From Thermohalobaculum sp039030715 (GTDB lineage: Bacteria > Pseudomonadota > Alphaproteobacteria > Rhodobacterales > Rhodobacteraceae): 16,956 bases of DNA. The notes under the pieces were generated by a model. That model did not search any database. It was not told the DNA's origin and saw only the letters and a program-made list of their open reading frames with translations. The translations under genes were made by a program, and so were the position numbers. Every line of letters begins with the position of its first letter. Position 1 is the first letter of the stretch. This document shows, piece after piece, positions 6,513-14,105 of this stretch. The DNA is taken from assembly GCA_039030715.1 (NCBI GenBank), contig JBCCDU010000086.1:1-16956 (forward strand), written 5' to 3'.

Positions 6513-8510
6513 TCAGAGATCCAGCTTGACCGCGTCCCCCGCCGGGACCGAGCAGCAGGTCAGCACATGGCCTTCGCGCGGTGTCACGCCGGGTTTCTTG
6601 GTATATTGCACCTCGCCCGCCAGCAGGCGCGTCGCGCAGCTTCCGCAATTGCCCTGCCGGCAGCTATGGGGCGGGGTCAAACCGGCCTCCTCGGCCAGTT
6701 CCAGCAGCGTGCCCGACGTCGGGGTCCATTCGGCGCTCTGCTCCGCGGCATCGAAGCTGACCTCGGCCCGGTCCGGCAGGTCCAACCGGGGCGCATCCTC
6801 CTCCAGACTGCCCGAGCCGAAGAACTCGTAGTGGATGTGGCTGCGGTCGATCCCGATCTCGCGCAGACCGGTATAGAGATCGCGCATGAACCCCTCCGGC
6901 CCACAGAGATAGAAGTGATAGGCGCCAAAGGGCAGCAGCCCGCGCAGCGTCGCGATTCCGATCCGGCCTTCGGCATGATGGGTCCGGCCCAGCACGTCCT
7001 GCCCCTCCGGCGCGGAATAGGCGATGTGCAGCCGCAGCCAGGGATGCGCCTCGGCCAGCGCCTCCAGGTCCTTGCGAAAGGCCATGTTCCGGCTGTTCTG
7101 GGTGGCGTGGACGAACCAGACATCGCGCGGCCGGGCGCCGGCCTGCATGGCGGCGATCTGCCCCTCCAGCATCGCGATCATCGGCGTGATCCCGACCCCG
7201 GCCGACAGCATCACCACTGGCTGATCGCTGTCCTCCAGCACGAAATCTCCGCCGGGCGAGGCAGCCTCGATCCGATCGCCCACACCCAGCACGTCATGCA
7301 GATGGCGCGAGCTTTCGCCCATCGCCTCACGCTTTACCGAGAGGCGCAGGTCGCGTCCGTTCGGCGCCTGCGAGATGGTATAGCTGCGTTGGATCACATC
7401 CCCATCACGGCGCATCCGGATCGGCAGGAACTGGCCCGCGACATGCGGCTCAACCGGGCCGCCATCGGCGGGCGCGAGCGTGAACGAGGTGATCGTCTCG
7501 CTCTCGCGCGTCTTCGCCGCGATCGCCAGGGGGCGGTGGCCGTCTATCTTCAGGCTCCGCGCCTGGGCATCGGCCCAAATGCCGGTCGGTGCCAGCGCGG
7601 GCGACACATCGCGCAGCAAACCGCGGCCGGGGATCGCGTCTTCGACATACCAGATCTCCTCCGGCACCACGTCGATGATCCGTTGCGCACCGGGGAAGGC
7701 GGCGACACGCGGACCCGACCAGTCGACCCGCGCCCGCCCGGTCAGAAACACGGCCGCGCCACTTTCGAAATCCGGGACGAACAGGCCGACCCGGCCATCG
7801 GATTCGATATTGCCGAGCGTGTTGAAGATCCGGTTCCCGGCAAAGTCGGGGAAAGACAGGGTCCCATCCGACGCCGCATCCAGAAACCCCGGCCGCCCAC
7901 CGCGATGCGAGGCATCCACGCCATCGCGCGGATCGTCCGAGATCTGGCCCGCGCGCGAGGCGATGATAAAGGTATCGGCCCGCGCGATCAGGGCCCTTGC
8001 CCGGGTGTCGAGCGCCTCCAGCCGCACCGCCCGCGCCGCAGGGCGCGCGTTGGCCCAGTCGAATTCCCGCGCCTGGATGTATTGCGGGCAATTGCCAAAG
8101 CTCTGATCCACCGAAATGGTCAGATCGCTCTCGTCCCCCGCGCCCAGCGTGCCGTTCACCCGGTTGCGCCGCCGAGTGTGCAACTCCATCCCCACCGCGC
8201 CGATCTTGGCGCCCGGCGCAAGCTGCAGATCCAGCTTCTCGGTCAGAACGGGGCGGGCGCGCACCACCAGATGGCGCCGGTCGGGCGAGGCGATAAAGCC
8301 CGCCTCGCCAAAGGCCGCCGACGCCCAGACCCGCCCCTGCCCATCCAGCGCGCCCAGAAAGATCAATGGCAGACTCTCAAAGAAGGTCCGGTGCTGGTCG
8401 GGCATGGCGGGGCGGATCATCCGCGCCGCTTGCGCCATCCAGTCCGCGGGCACATCGGCCCGCGCCTGGGCGGCGGCCTCGCCCGAATGAAAGACGTTAC
8501 GGTCGGCCAT
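6513..8510 (-). CDS. PPOX-family / FAD / NAD / [2Fe-2S] fusion oxidoreductase
   Basis: A 665-residue multidomain electron-transfer flavoprotein. Residues about 40-300 form a pyridoxamine-5'-phosphate-oxidase-like split-barrel region with the conserved SFGNCPQYIQ (137-146). Then comes a ferredoxin-reductase module: flavin site RSYTIS (375-380), nucleotide region GVGITPM (438-444) and YLCGPEGF (534-541). A plant-type ferredoxin domain at the C-terminus has C617-x4-C622-x2-C625 and C652/C653 as cluster ligands. Electrons should flow from NAD(P)H through FAD to the cluster and on to the split barrel or an outside acceptor. The ATG at 8510 has GGGAGAG upstream. It is the third gene after DUF1348 and GST, 14 bases behind the GST stop, so co-transcription is likely. 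The substrate of the split barrel is not evident. Confidence 0.93.
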   Translation of the reverse strand: MADRNVFHSGEAAAQARADVPADWMAQAARMIRPAMPDQHRTFFESLPLIFLGALDGQGRVWASAAFGEAGFIASPDRRHLVVRARPVLTEKLDLQLAPGAKIGAVGMELHTRRRNRVNGTLGAGDESDLTISVDQSFGNCPQYIQAREFDWANARPAARAVRLEALDTRARALIARADTFIIASRAGQISDDPRDGVDASHRGGRPGFLDAASDGTLSFPDFAGNRIFNTLGNIESDGRVGLFVPDFESGAAVFLTGRARVDWSGPRVAAFPGAQRIIDVVPEEIWYVEDAIPGRGLLRDVSPALAPTGIWADAQARSLKIDGHRPLAIAAKTRESETITSFTLAPADGGPVEPHVAGQFLPIRMRRDGDVIQRSYTISQAPNGRDLRLSVKREAMGESSRHLHDVLGVGDRIEAASPGGDFVLEDSDQPVVMLSAGVGITPMIAMLEGQIAAMQAGARPRDVWFVHATQNSRNMAFRKDLEALAEAHPWLRLHIAYSAPEGQDVLGRTHHAEGRIGIATLRGLLPFGAYHFYLCGPEGFMRDLYTGLREIGIDRSHIHYEFFGSGSLEEDAPRLDLPDRAEVSFDAAEQSAEWTPTSGTLLELAEEAGLTPPHSCRQGNCGSCATRLLAGEVQYTKKPGVTPREGHVLTCCSVPAGDAVKLDL

Positions 8511-8524
8511 TGTCTCTCTCCCGA

Positions 8525-9172
8525 TCAGGTTGCTTCGGGCAGGGGCGAACGCGCCATGCCGACAAAGCCGGGATGCGCCTCGATCCGCGCCAGCCAGGCA
8601 CGAATGCTGGGATATGGATCCAGGCTCACACCCCCCTCCGGCGCATGGGCGATGTAGCTGTAGCCCGCCACATCGGCGATGGTGATCGCGCCGCCCGCCA
8701 GATAATCCCGGTCCGCCAGATGCGGCTCCATCACCCCGAAGAGGTCATGCGCCGCGGCCACTGCCGCGGCATGGTCCAGCGGCGCCCCGAACAGCGTCAC
8801 CAGCCGGGCCGAGCAGGGGCCGGCAAAGATCGCACCGGCTGCGACCGAAAGCCAGCGCTGGACCTCGGCGGCGGCCTCCGGAGCCTCGGGCATCCAGCCC
8901 GCGCCCGCACCGTAGCGCTTGACCAGGTAGACGACGATGGCATTCGAATCCGACAGCGTCGTGCCGTTATCATCGATCGCCGGGACCTGCCCGAACGGGC
9001 TGATCCGCAAGTAATCCGGCGCCTTGTGCGCCCCGTTCGCCATGTCGAGATCGACGGTCTCATATGGCAGACCCAGGAAGGCCATCATCAGCTCCACCCG
9101 GTGGCAATGCCCGGATTTCGGGTTGCGGTAGAGCTTGATGGGCGCCGCATCGGCGGGAAAGGTCGAGGACAT
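8525..9172 (-). CDS. glutathione S-transferase family protein
   Basis: A 215-residue soluble glutathione S-transferase. The N-terminal thioredoxin-like domain begins KLYRNPKSGHCHRVEL (13-28); Ser20 or Cys23 is the candidate catalytic residue. It continues with the cis-proline region GQVPAI and the glutathione-contact motif LSDSNAIVVYL. The all-helical C-terminal domain contains the N-capping region ITIADVAGYSYI. The ATG at 9172 is chosen because AAGGAG lies 7-8 bases upstream; an in-frame TTG at 9190 overlaps that site. It lies 29 bases after the DUF1348 gene and 14 bases before the fusion reductase gene in one minus-strand operon opposite a LysR gene, which suggests conjugation or reduction of an electrophile sensed by that regulator. 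Confidence 0.92.
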   Translation of the reverse strand: MSSTFPADAAPIKLYRNPKSGHCHRVELMMAFLGLPYETVDLDMANGAHKAPDYLRISPFGQVPAIDDNGTTLSDSNAIVVYLVKRYGAGAGWMPEAPEAAAEVQRWLSVAAGAIFAGPCSARLVTLFGAPLDHAAAVAAAHDLFGVMEPHLADRDYLAGGAITIADVAGYSYIAHAPEGGVSLDPYPSIRAWLARIEAHPGFVGMARSPLPEAT

Positions 9173-9201
9173 TTTGTGCTCCTTCGGCAAAAGAGGGAGG
9201 G

Positions 9202-9678
9202 TCAGAGGTCCAGATCGCTCAGGCCCGGATGGTCGTCGGGCCTGCGCCCCAACGGCCAGTGAAACTTGCGATCTTCCTCGCGGATCGGCATGTCGTTGAT
9301 GCTGGCAAAGCGCCAGGCCATATAGCCGTTCTCGTCGAACTCCCAGTTCTCGTTGCCATAGGCGCGGAACCAGGTGCCGCTGTCGTCGCGATACTCATAG
9401 GCATAACGCACCGCGATACGATTGCCGGTGAAGGCCCAAAGCTCCTTGATCAGCCGATAGTCCAGCTCGCGCGCCCATTTGCGGGTGAGGAAGGCCTCGA
9501 TCTCGGCGCGGCCCACAGGGAACTCCACCCGATTGCGCCAGCGGCTGTCCGGCGTATAGGCCAGCGCCACCTTGGCCGGGTTGCGGCCGTTCCAGCCATC
9601 CTCGGCCAGGCGAACCTTCTGGCGGGCGGTTTCCTCGGTAAAGGGCGGCAGGGGCGGGCGGGGGTCTTCGGCTGTCAT
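9202..9678 (-). CDS. DUF1348 family, NTF2-like protein
   Basis: A 158-residue protein of the DUF1348 family, a branch of the NTF2/SnoaL-like cone fold. Recognisable pieces are the entry helix ARQKVRLAEDGWNGRNP, the RWRNRVEFPVGRAEIEAFL segment, the AVRYAYEYRD strand and the very conserved WFRAYGNENWEF and GYMAWRFASIND strands. The ATG at 9678 is preceded by GGGAGAA. A much longer open frame that runs back over the LysR gene is antisense and was not used. It is the first gene of the operon with GST and the fusion reductase, and divergent from LysR. The family has no settled enzymatic role; it is often found near detoxification genes. Confidence 0.92.
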   Translation of the reverse strand: MTAEDPRPPLPPFTEETARQKVRLAEDGWNGRNPAKVALAYTPDSRWRNRVEFPVGRAEIEAFLTRKWARELDYRLIKELWAFTGNRIAVRYAYEYRDDSGTWFRAYGNENWEFDENGYMAWRFASINDMPIREEDRKFHWPLGRRPDDHPGLSDLDL

Positions 9679-9801
9679 CGGGTTCTCCCTGGCTGTCAAT
9701 CGGCGGGCTGTGTCTGTGCGATCAGATTTAGCTTGCTGCGCGATACGAAGGAATGCATCAATTTTGAAAGTCATTGTTTTGTGAAGTGATGGAAATTGCA
9801 G
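9679..9801. promoter_or_regulatory. divergent promoter region, likely LysR operator
   Basis: A 123-base gap between the DUF1348 operon and the LysR gene, clearly more AT-rich than its surroundings near 9751-9800. A short inverted repeat CAAT-N10-ATTG occupies 9759-9776. This is close to, but not exactly, the T-N11-A arrangement that LysR proteins bind. Divergent regulator/operon geometry makes autoregulation plus operon activation the default expectation. Confidence 0.4.
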
Positions 9802-10698
9802 ATGGACAGAATCCAGAGCCTGGAGGTCTTCGTCGCCGTCGCCGAGTCGGAGAGCTTTGCCGGCGGGGCGCGCGCGATGCGCCTCAGCGCCCCCTCCGCC
9901 ACCCGGGGGATCAATGCGCTGGAGGAGCGGCTTGGCGCGCGCCTCTTCACCCGCACCACCCGGCGCGTGCGTCTGACCGATGTCGGCACCGCCTATCTGG
10001 AGGATGCCCGCCAGATCCTCGCGCAGCTCCAGGCCGCCGATGACGCGGCCTCCGGCGCCGCCACCAATCCGGTCGGCCGTCTGCGGATCACCTGCCCGAC
10101 CGAGTTCGGGCGGATCTATGTCATGCCCCTGCTGCTCGACTATCTCGACACCTATCCCGGCGTAACCGCCGAGGTCCTGATGCTCGACCGCGTCGTGAAC
10201 CTGGTGGAGGAGGGGCTGGATATCGGCGTGCGTATCGGCCCGCTGCCGCCCTCGGGCCTCTCCGCGGTGCGGGTCGGGCAGGTCCGCCGGGTGGTCTGCG
10301 GCGCGCCGGACTACTTCAGCCGCCACGGGCTGCCCGGGGCGCCGGGCGATCTGCAGCAACACCGCGTGGTTTCGATCTCGCAGGCCACGCCCGCGACCGA
10401 CTGGCGCTTTGGCGCGGATCAGCAGCAGGCGATCCGGCTGACCCCCCGTCTGACGGTCACCAGCGTCGCCGCCGGGATCGAGGTCGCCCGCGCGGGGTGG
10501 GGGCTGGTGCGGGTCCTCTCCTACCAGATCGGACCGGATCTGGAGGGCGGCACCCTGCGCACGGTGCTGGAGGCGCACGAGCCCGCGCCCCTGCCGATCC
10601 AACTGGTCCATGTCGAAGGGCGCCGCGCCGCGGCCAAGGTGCGCAGCTTCATCGACTTCGCCCGCGACCGGCTGCGCGCCGTCAGCGTGCTGCAATAG
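9802..10698 (+). CDS. LysR family transcriptional regulator
   Basis: A 298-residue LysR-type regulator. The N-terminal helix-turn-helix starts MDRIQSLEVFVAVAES and includes the recognition region around SAPSATRGINALEERLGARLF, followed by the linker helix (TRTTRRVRLTDVGTAYLEDARQ). The effector-binding domain begins near 90 (GRLRITCPTEFGRIYVMPLL) and has the periplasmic-binding-protein-like fold. The length is that of the family. The ATG at 9802 is preferred to a TTG at 9796; the upstream ribosome site is weak. It is divergent from the DUF1348-GST-fusion-reductase operon, which is its likely target, and ends 6 bases from the convergent [2Fe-2S] reductase gene, so it is not in that operon. The inducer is unknown; an aromatic or quinone-like electrophile would fit. 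Confidence 0.94.
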   Translation: MDRIQSLEVFVAVAESESFAGGARAMRLSAPSATRGINALEERLGARLFTRTTRRVRLTDVGTAYLEDARQILAQLQAADDAASGAATNPVGRLRITCPTEFGRIYVMPLLLDYLDTYPGVTAEVLMLDRVVNLVEEGLDIGVRIGPLPPSGLSAVRVGQVRRVVCGAPDYFSRHGLPGAPGDLQQHRVVSISQATPATDWRFGADQQQAIRLTPRLTVTSVAAGIEVARAGWGLVRVLSYQIGPDLEGGTLRTVLEAHEPAPLPIQLVHVEGRRAAAKVRSFIDFARDRLRAVSVLQ

Positions 10699-10704
10699 CG
10701 CCGA

Positions 10705-11628
10705 TCAGATCTCGACCGTGACCGCGCCCCGGGCGCGCGAGACGCAGAGCATCATCCGGCTCTGCCGTGCCGACTGGCGCAAGACCCGGTCGCGGTGGAT
10801 CACCTCGCCATCGCGATAGCCGCATTCGCAACTGCCACAGACCCCCAGATCGCAGGAGGACGGCAGCATATGCCCCGCCTCGCGCAGCACGTCCAGGGCC
10901 GAGCGGTCGGCGGGCACGCGATAAGTCGCGCCGGTCTGCGCAACCGTGAGGTCAAAAGGCTCGGGCACGAAATTTTCGTCCACCAGCGGCGTGAACACCT
11001 CGAAATGCACCTGCGCTTCGGGCCAACTCGCGGTTGCGGCCTCCACCGCATCGATCAGCCTCTGCGGGCCGCAGCAATAGATATGGGTGTCCCGCGCCAG
11101 CCCCGCGATCAGCGTCTCGACATCCAGCCGCGCCTGCGGCCCGTCGGCGGAGATATGCAGGCTCAGCGCATCGCCGCAGATCCGACGCAGCGTTCCCTCG
11201 AAGACCGAAGGCCGCGCAGGCTCGCAGAGGTGAACCGCACCCAGATCGCCACGCGCCGCCAGGGCCCGCGCCATCGACAGGATCGGCGTCGCCCCGATCC
11301 CACCAGCGATCAACACACCCGAGCCCTCTGCCAGCGGGAAATTGTTGCGCGGCTGCGAGACACGGGCGCTGTCCCCAACGTGCAGCATGTCATGCAGCCA
11401 GGCCGATCCGCCGCGCCCGTCCACCTCGCGCCGGACGATGATCTCGTAGCGGCTCAGATCGCCCGGATCGCCGGTCAGCGAGTATTGCCGGATTTTCCCA
11501 TCCGGCAGCCGCAGATCGACATGCGCACCGGGGGTCCAGGCGGGCAGCAGGGGCCGGTTCGGATGGGCAAAACTCAGCCGGATGACATCGTCGCTCAACG
11601 CCTCGCGTCCGGCGACATCCAGCTTCAT
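10705..11628 (-). CDS. PDR/VanB-family oxidoreductase (flavin, NAD, C-terminal [2Fe-2S])
   Basis: A 307-residue reductase with the order of phthalate dioxygenase reductase and VanB: flavin domain with RQYSL (47-51), NAD domain with GGIGATP (109-115) and CCGP (185-188), and a C-terminal plant-type ferredoxin with C259-x4-C264-x2-C267 and C295. Such proteins pass electrons from NADH to an oxygenase or another redox partner. Here no Rieske oxygenase or demethylase gene is present; the gene upstream on the same strand encodes a MOSC protein. The ATG at 11628 is used; a GTG at 11646 would overlap the MOSC stop as GTGA and is a serious alternative that adds six residues. Either way the two genes are translationally close and should form one operon. 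Confidence 0.92.
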   Translation of the reverse strand: MKLDVAGREALSDDVIRLSFAHPNRPLLPAWTPGAHVDLRLPDGKIRQYSLTGDPGDLSRYEIIVRREVDGRGGSAWLHDMLHVGDSARVSQPRNNFPLAEGSGVLIAGGIGATPILSMARALAARGDLGAVHLCEPARPSVFEGTLRRICGDALSLHISADGPQARLDVETLIAGLARDTHIYCCGPQRLIDAVEAATASWPEAQVHFEVFTPLVDENFVPEPFDLTVAQTGATYRVPADRSALDVLREAGHMLPSSCDLGVCGSCECGYRDGEVIHRDRVLRQSARQSRMMLCVSRARGAVTVEI

Positions 11629-11642
11629 GATGATCCGCGCGC

Positions 11643-12164
11643 TCACCCCGTCTGGCCGCGATAGGGCCGGGTCGCCCGCTCCTCCAGCGGTACGACCCGG
11701 TCGCCGGGACGGATGACGCCGCCCTTCTCGATCCAGCAATTCAGGCCGGAGCGGTTGTAGAGCGGCAGAAAGGCCGGGCGGCCCAACAGCTCCTCCAGAT
11801 ACTGACAGGGAAAGTTCAGACGACCGCCGGACAGCACGCACTCTCCCACCTGAAAGCGCCAGCCAACCAGATGGTTCAGCGGCACACCCCGAACGGTCAG
11901 GTTACGCCGATGCTCGTCCGGGGCAATCGTGATGTCGCCCTCCTGCAGGGGCGGGTCGTTGCGCGCCAGGGCGTCCAGCGCCTCGGCCTCGATCAGCGTC
12001 ACCTCGCGGCAATCGGGTTTGGGCGAGTAGGTGCCGGTGCCGAGGTAATAGCGATCGCCCACGATCCCCTTGCCCGCGACCAGCTCCGCCTCGGCCAGTT
12101 CATCCATCTCAAAGCTCGCCTCGGATGCGATGTGGATATGCAGCAGCTCGCCGGTCCAGCCCAT
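11643..12164 (-). CDS. MOSC domain-containing protein
   Basis: A 173-residue single-domain MOSC (molybdenum-cofactor sulfurase C-terminal) protein. MOSC proteins bind or transfer the molybdenum cofactor or its sulfur; YiiM and YcbX of E. coli reduce N-hydroxylated bases. The visible hallmarks are GIVGDRYY (33-40), the RRN step (86-88) and the near-invariant cysteine C120 in NFPCQYL, the expected metal-ligating residue. The ATG at 12164 is used; the frame opens with TTG at 12170, and a G-rich stretch just upstream may serve as ribosome site. The PDR-type reductase gene starts 14 bases after the stop (or overlaps it if its GTG is used). In YcbX-like proteins MOSC is fused to a ferredoxin domain, so this adjacency suggests the reductase is its electron donor. 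Confidence 0.92.
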   Translation of the reverse strand: MGWTGELLHIHIASEASFEMDELAEAELVAGKGIVGDRYYLGTGTYSPKPDCREVTLIEAEALDALARNDPPLQEGDITIAPDEHRRNLTVRGVPLNHLVGWRFQVGECVLSGGRLNFPCQYLEELLGRPAFLPLYNRSGLNCWIEKGGVIRPGDRVVPLEERATRPYRGQTG

Positions 12165-12320
12165 GGTCAAACCCCCAAATCACAGGAAACACCCGCGCAG
12201 AATGCGAGGGCGCGACGGCAAAGACAATGCCCCGATGCGCGGACCCAAGTCTCTTTCCCTTTTGGCTTGCTCTGCTAGATGGATGCGATGAACCTGACAG
12301 CGCAGAGTGAGGAGCCCCGC
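12165..12320. promoter_or_regulatory. divergent intergenic region, MOSC / adenosyltransferase
   Basis: A 156-base gap between divergent genes, which should contain promoters for both. A pyrimidine-rich stretch lies around 12250-12265. I see no convincing -35/-10 pair, no operator-like palindrome and no features of a cobalamin riboswitch; the space is also too short for one. GTGAGGAG (12307-12314) is the ribosome site of the adenosyltransferase gene. Confidence 0.4.
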
Positions 12321-12893
12321 ATGGTTGTCCTGAACAAGATCTATACCCGCACCGGCGATGGCGGCGACACGGCGTTGGGCGACAACAGCCGGGTCGCGAA
12401 GCATTCCGCGCGCGTCGCCGCCTATGGCACGGTGGACGAGACCAACGCGACCGTGGGCCTGGCCCGCCTGCATGCCGAGGGCGAGATGGACGCCGCCCTC
12501 GCGCGCATCCAGAACGACCTGTTCGATCTGGGCGCCGATCTCTGCCGTCCGAACATGGAGGCCGATGGCGAGGCGGAGTATCCCTCCCTGCGCATGGCGC
12601 CCCAGCAGGTGGACCGGCTGGAGGGTGAAATCGACGCGATGAACGCCGATCTGGACCCGCTGCGCAGCTTCGTGCTGCCCGGCGGTTCGGCGCTGGCGGC
12701 CCATCTGCATCTGGCGCGCACCGTCAGCCGCCGGGCCGAACGCCTGACGGTCGAGCTTTCGACCACCGAGGGGGTGAACGAAGCGGCGGTGAAGTATCTC
12801 AACCGCCTGTCCGACTGGTTCTTCGTGGCCAGCCGGGTCGCGAACGGGAATGGCAAGGACGACGTGCTGTGGGTACCGGGGGCCAATCGCTAG
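12321..12893 (+). CDS. cob(I)yrinic acid a,c-diamide adenosyltransferase, PduO type
   Basis: A 190-residue enzyme that attaches the adenosyl group of ATP to cob(I)alamin, producing coenzyme B12. The N-terminal ATP-binding motif KIYTRTGDGG (6-15) and the segments GTVDETNATVGLAR, SFVLPGGS and NRLSDWFFV are diagnostic of the PduO/human MMAB type, which acts as a trimer. The length is standard. The ATG at 12321 is chosen because GTGAGGAG ends 6 bases before it; an in-frame ATG at 12279 would add 14 unrelated residues. No other cobalamin gene is present, so it likely serves B12 enzymes encoded elsewhere, such as methylmalonyl-CoA mutase. It is divergent from the MOSC gene and lies upstream of a cell-wall enzyme in the same direction. 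Confidence 0.95.
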   Translation: MVVLNKIYTRTGDGGDTALGDNSRVAKHSARVAAYGTVDETNATVGLARLHAEGEMDAALARIQNDLFDLGADLCRPNMEADGEAEYPSLRMAPQQVDRLEGEIDAMNADLDPLRSFVLPGGSALAAHLHLARTVSRRAERLTVELSTTEGVNEAAVKYLNRLSDWFFVASRVANGNGKDDVLWVPGANR

Positions 12894-13101
12894 ACGCACT
12901 GGTCGAGGAGGCCTATGCGCTGTTCAACGCCCCAGTTCGACCGATCTGGGAGCGTGCGAGTGCTGTATGAACCCCAAGGTGATGAAGCGGTTCTTCGACT
13001 GGCCGCCCCGCAAGATCCCGGTGGCGGATATGCGCGACCGGTACGACGGCGCCGCCGATCCGGACGGCATGCCAGTCGCGATATGGGGTTTCGCTGAGGC
13101 C
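12869..13101 (+). other. gene gap with two protein-like, unassigned reading frames
   Basis: The 208 bases between the adenosyltransferase and the lytic transglycosylase are not clearly empty. One frame, open from a GTG at 12869, reads through LDALVEEAYALFNAPV and PIWERASAV and stops at TGA 12968-12970. A second frame starts at ATG 12967, overlapping that stop as ATGA, and reads MNPKVMKRFFDWPPRKIP before running in frame into the signal peptide of the next gene. Both look coding-like but lack good ribosome sites and I recognise neither. A remnant of a frameshifted gene, a real small gene, or chance in GC-rich DNA are all possible. Confidence 0.3.
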
Positions 13102-13986
13102 ATGAGACGCGCGGTCCTCCTCCCCCTCCTGCTCGCGGGCGGCGTCGCCCAGGCCGCCGATACCTGGTCTCTGGGGCCGCAGGTGCCTGTACCCCGCGCG
13201 GAAGATCTGGCCAAGGCCTACATCGCCAAGACAACGTGGGAGGTCGGGCGGATCTGCGACGGCATCAAGGCAGCGGCCGAACAGTTCGGCCTTCCGAAAC
13301 CCTTCTTCACCCGCCTGATCTGGAAGGAGAGCCGGTTCGACATCAAGGCGGTCTCGCCGGTTGGCGCCCAGGGCATCGCACAGTTCATGCCCGGCACGGC
13401 TAAGATCCGGGGGCTGGCCGACCCCTTCGACCCGGACCAGGCGCTGCCCGCCTCCGCCAGTTTCCTGGCGGATCTGAAGGCGCAGTTCGGCAATTGGGGT
13501 CTGGCGGCAGCGGCCTATAACGGCGGGCCGCACCGGGTGGAACGGTTCGTCGCCCGCACCGGCGGTCTGCCCTTCGAGACCCGCGACTACGTCCAGTCGA
13601 TCACGTTTCGCCCGGCCGAATGGTTCCTGGAGCCGGGGCGCGAGCTGGAAGCCAAGCCGCTGGACGAGAAGCTGGATTTCGACGCCGCCTGCCGGCAGAT
13701 CCCGGTGGTGCGCACCCGCTCGGTCCTGGCGGCGGGGTCGCGGTCGCCCTGGGGCGTTCAGGTCGCCGCCGGGGTCAGCCGGGCGGCGGCGCAGCGCAGC
13801 TATAACCGGGTGAAGCGGCGCTTCCGCTCGATCATCGGCGGACGGCCCGCCGTGGTCCTGCGCACCAAGGTCGGCGGCATCCGGCGCTATGTCGCGCGGG
13901 TCGGCGTGCCCAGCCGGGTCGCCGCGCGCAAGCTCTGCGCCCGTCTTCGCCTGCAGGGCGGGGCCTGCGTGATCCGGCGCAACTGA
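13102..13986 (+). CDS. lytic transglycosylase (SLT domain) with C-terminal SPOR-like domain
   Basis: A 294-residue secreted peptidoglycan-cleaving enzyme. Residues 1-18 form a signal peptide (MRRAVLLPLLLAGGVAQA). The SLT domain has the catalytic glutamate E76 in WKESRFD, SPVGAQGIAQFMPGTA (85-100) and AAYNGGP (137-143). Residues about 220-294, starting WGVQVAAGVS and rich in Arg, look like a SPOR domain, which binds denuded glycan strands at the division site. The ATG at 13102 is chosen because it places the signal peptide at the N-terminus; an upstream in-frame ATG at 12967 would bury it 45 residues inside. GAGG lies just upstream at short spacing. The gene downstream has its own FNR-type box, so the two are probably not one operon. 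Confidence 0.92.
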   Translation: MRRAVLLPLLLAGGVAQAADTWSLGPQVPVPRAEDLAKAYIAKTTWEVGRICDGIKAAAEQFGLPKPFFTRLIWKESRFDIKAVSPVGAQGIAQFMPGTAKIRGLADPFDPDQALPASASFLADLKAQFGNWGLAAAAYNGGPHRVERFVARTGGLPFETRDYVQSITFRPAEWFLEPGRELEAKPLDEKLDFDAACRQIPVVRTRSVLAAGSRSPWGVQVAAGVSRAAAQRSYNRVKRRFRSIIGGRPAVVLRTKVGGIRRYVARVGVPSRVAARKLCARLRLQGGACVIRRN

Positions 13987-14012
13987 GCCCCGGTTGCGGC
14001 GCCCCGTCGCAT

Positions 14013-14026
14013 TTGACCAAGATCAA
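14013..14026. promoter_or_regulatory. FNR/FnrL-type binding site
   Basis: The sequence TTGACCAAGATCAA is a perfect TTGA-N6-TCAA palindrome and fits the TTGAY-N4-RTCAA form used by FnrL and related CRP/FNR regulators (Dnr/NnrR boxes look the same). It lies 26 bases after the lytic transglycosylase stop and 79 bases before the ATG of the outer-membrane protein. If it is centred at -41.5, transcription would start near 14061. It implies oxygen- or nitric-oxide-dependent expression of the downstream gene. Confidence 0.75.
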
Positions 14027-14105
14027 TCTTTCCGCGCTGCAGCAATGCGAGATTTCCCTCGCCGGACGCGACCAGAGTGACCGCGGGCCGGAAAAGGAGG
14101 GACCG

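Noticed and set aside
6444..8657. 737-codon open frame on the plus strand
   Set aside because: It is antisense to the PPOX/flavin/[2Fe-2S] fusion gene, is very rich in Arg, Pro and Gly, and shows no domain; such mirror frames are common in GC-rich DNA.
9679..10695. N-terminal extension of the DUF1348 frame across LysR
   Set aside because: It is antisense to LysR; the ATG at 9678 has a proper ribosome site and matches the family length.
12165..12320. Cobalamin riboswitch before the adenosyltransferase gene
   Set aside because: The gap is shorter than a typical B12 riboswitch plus promoter and lacks a recognisable B12-box.
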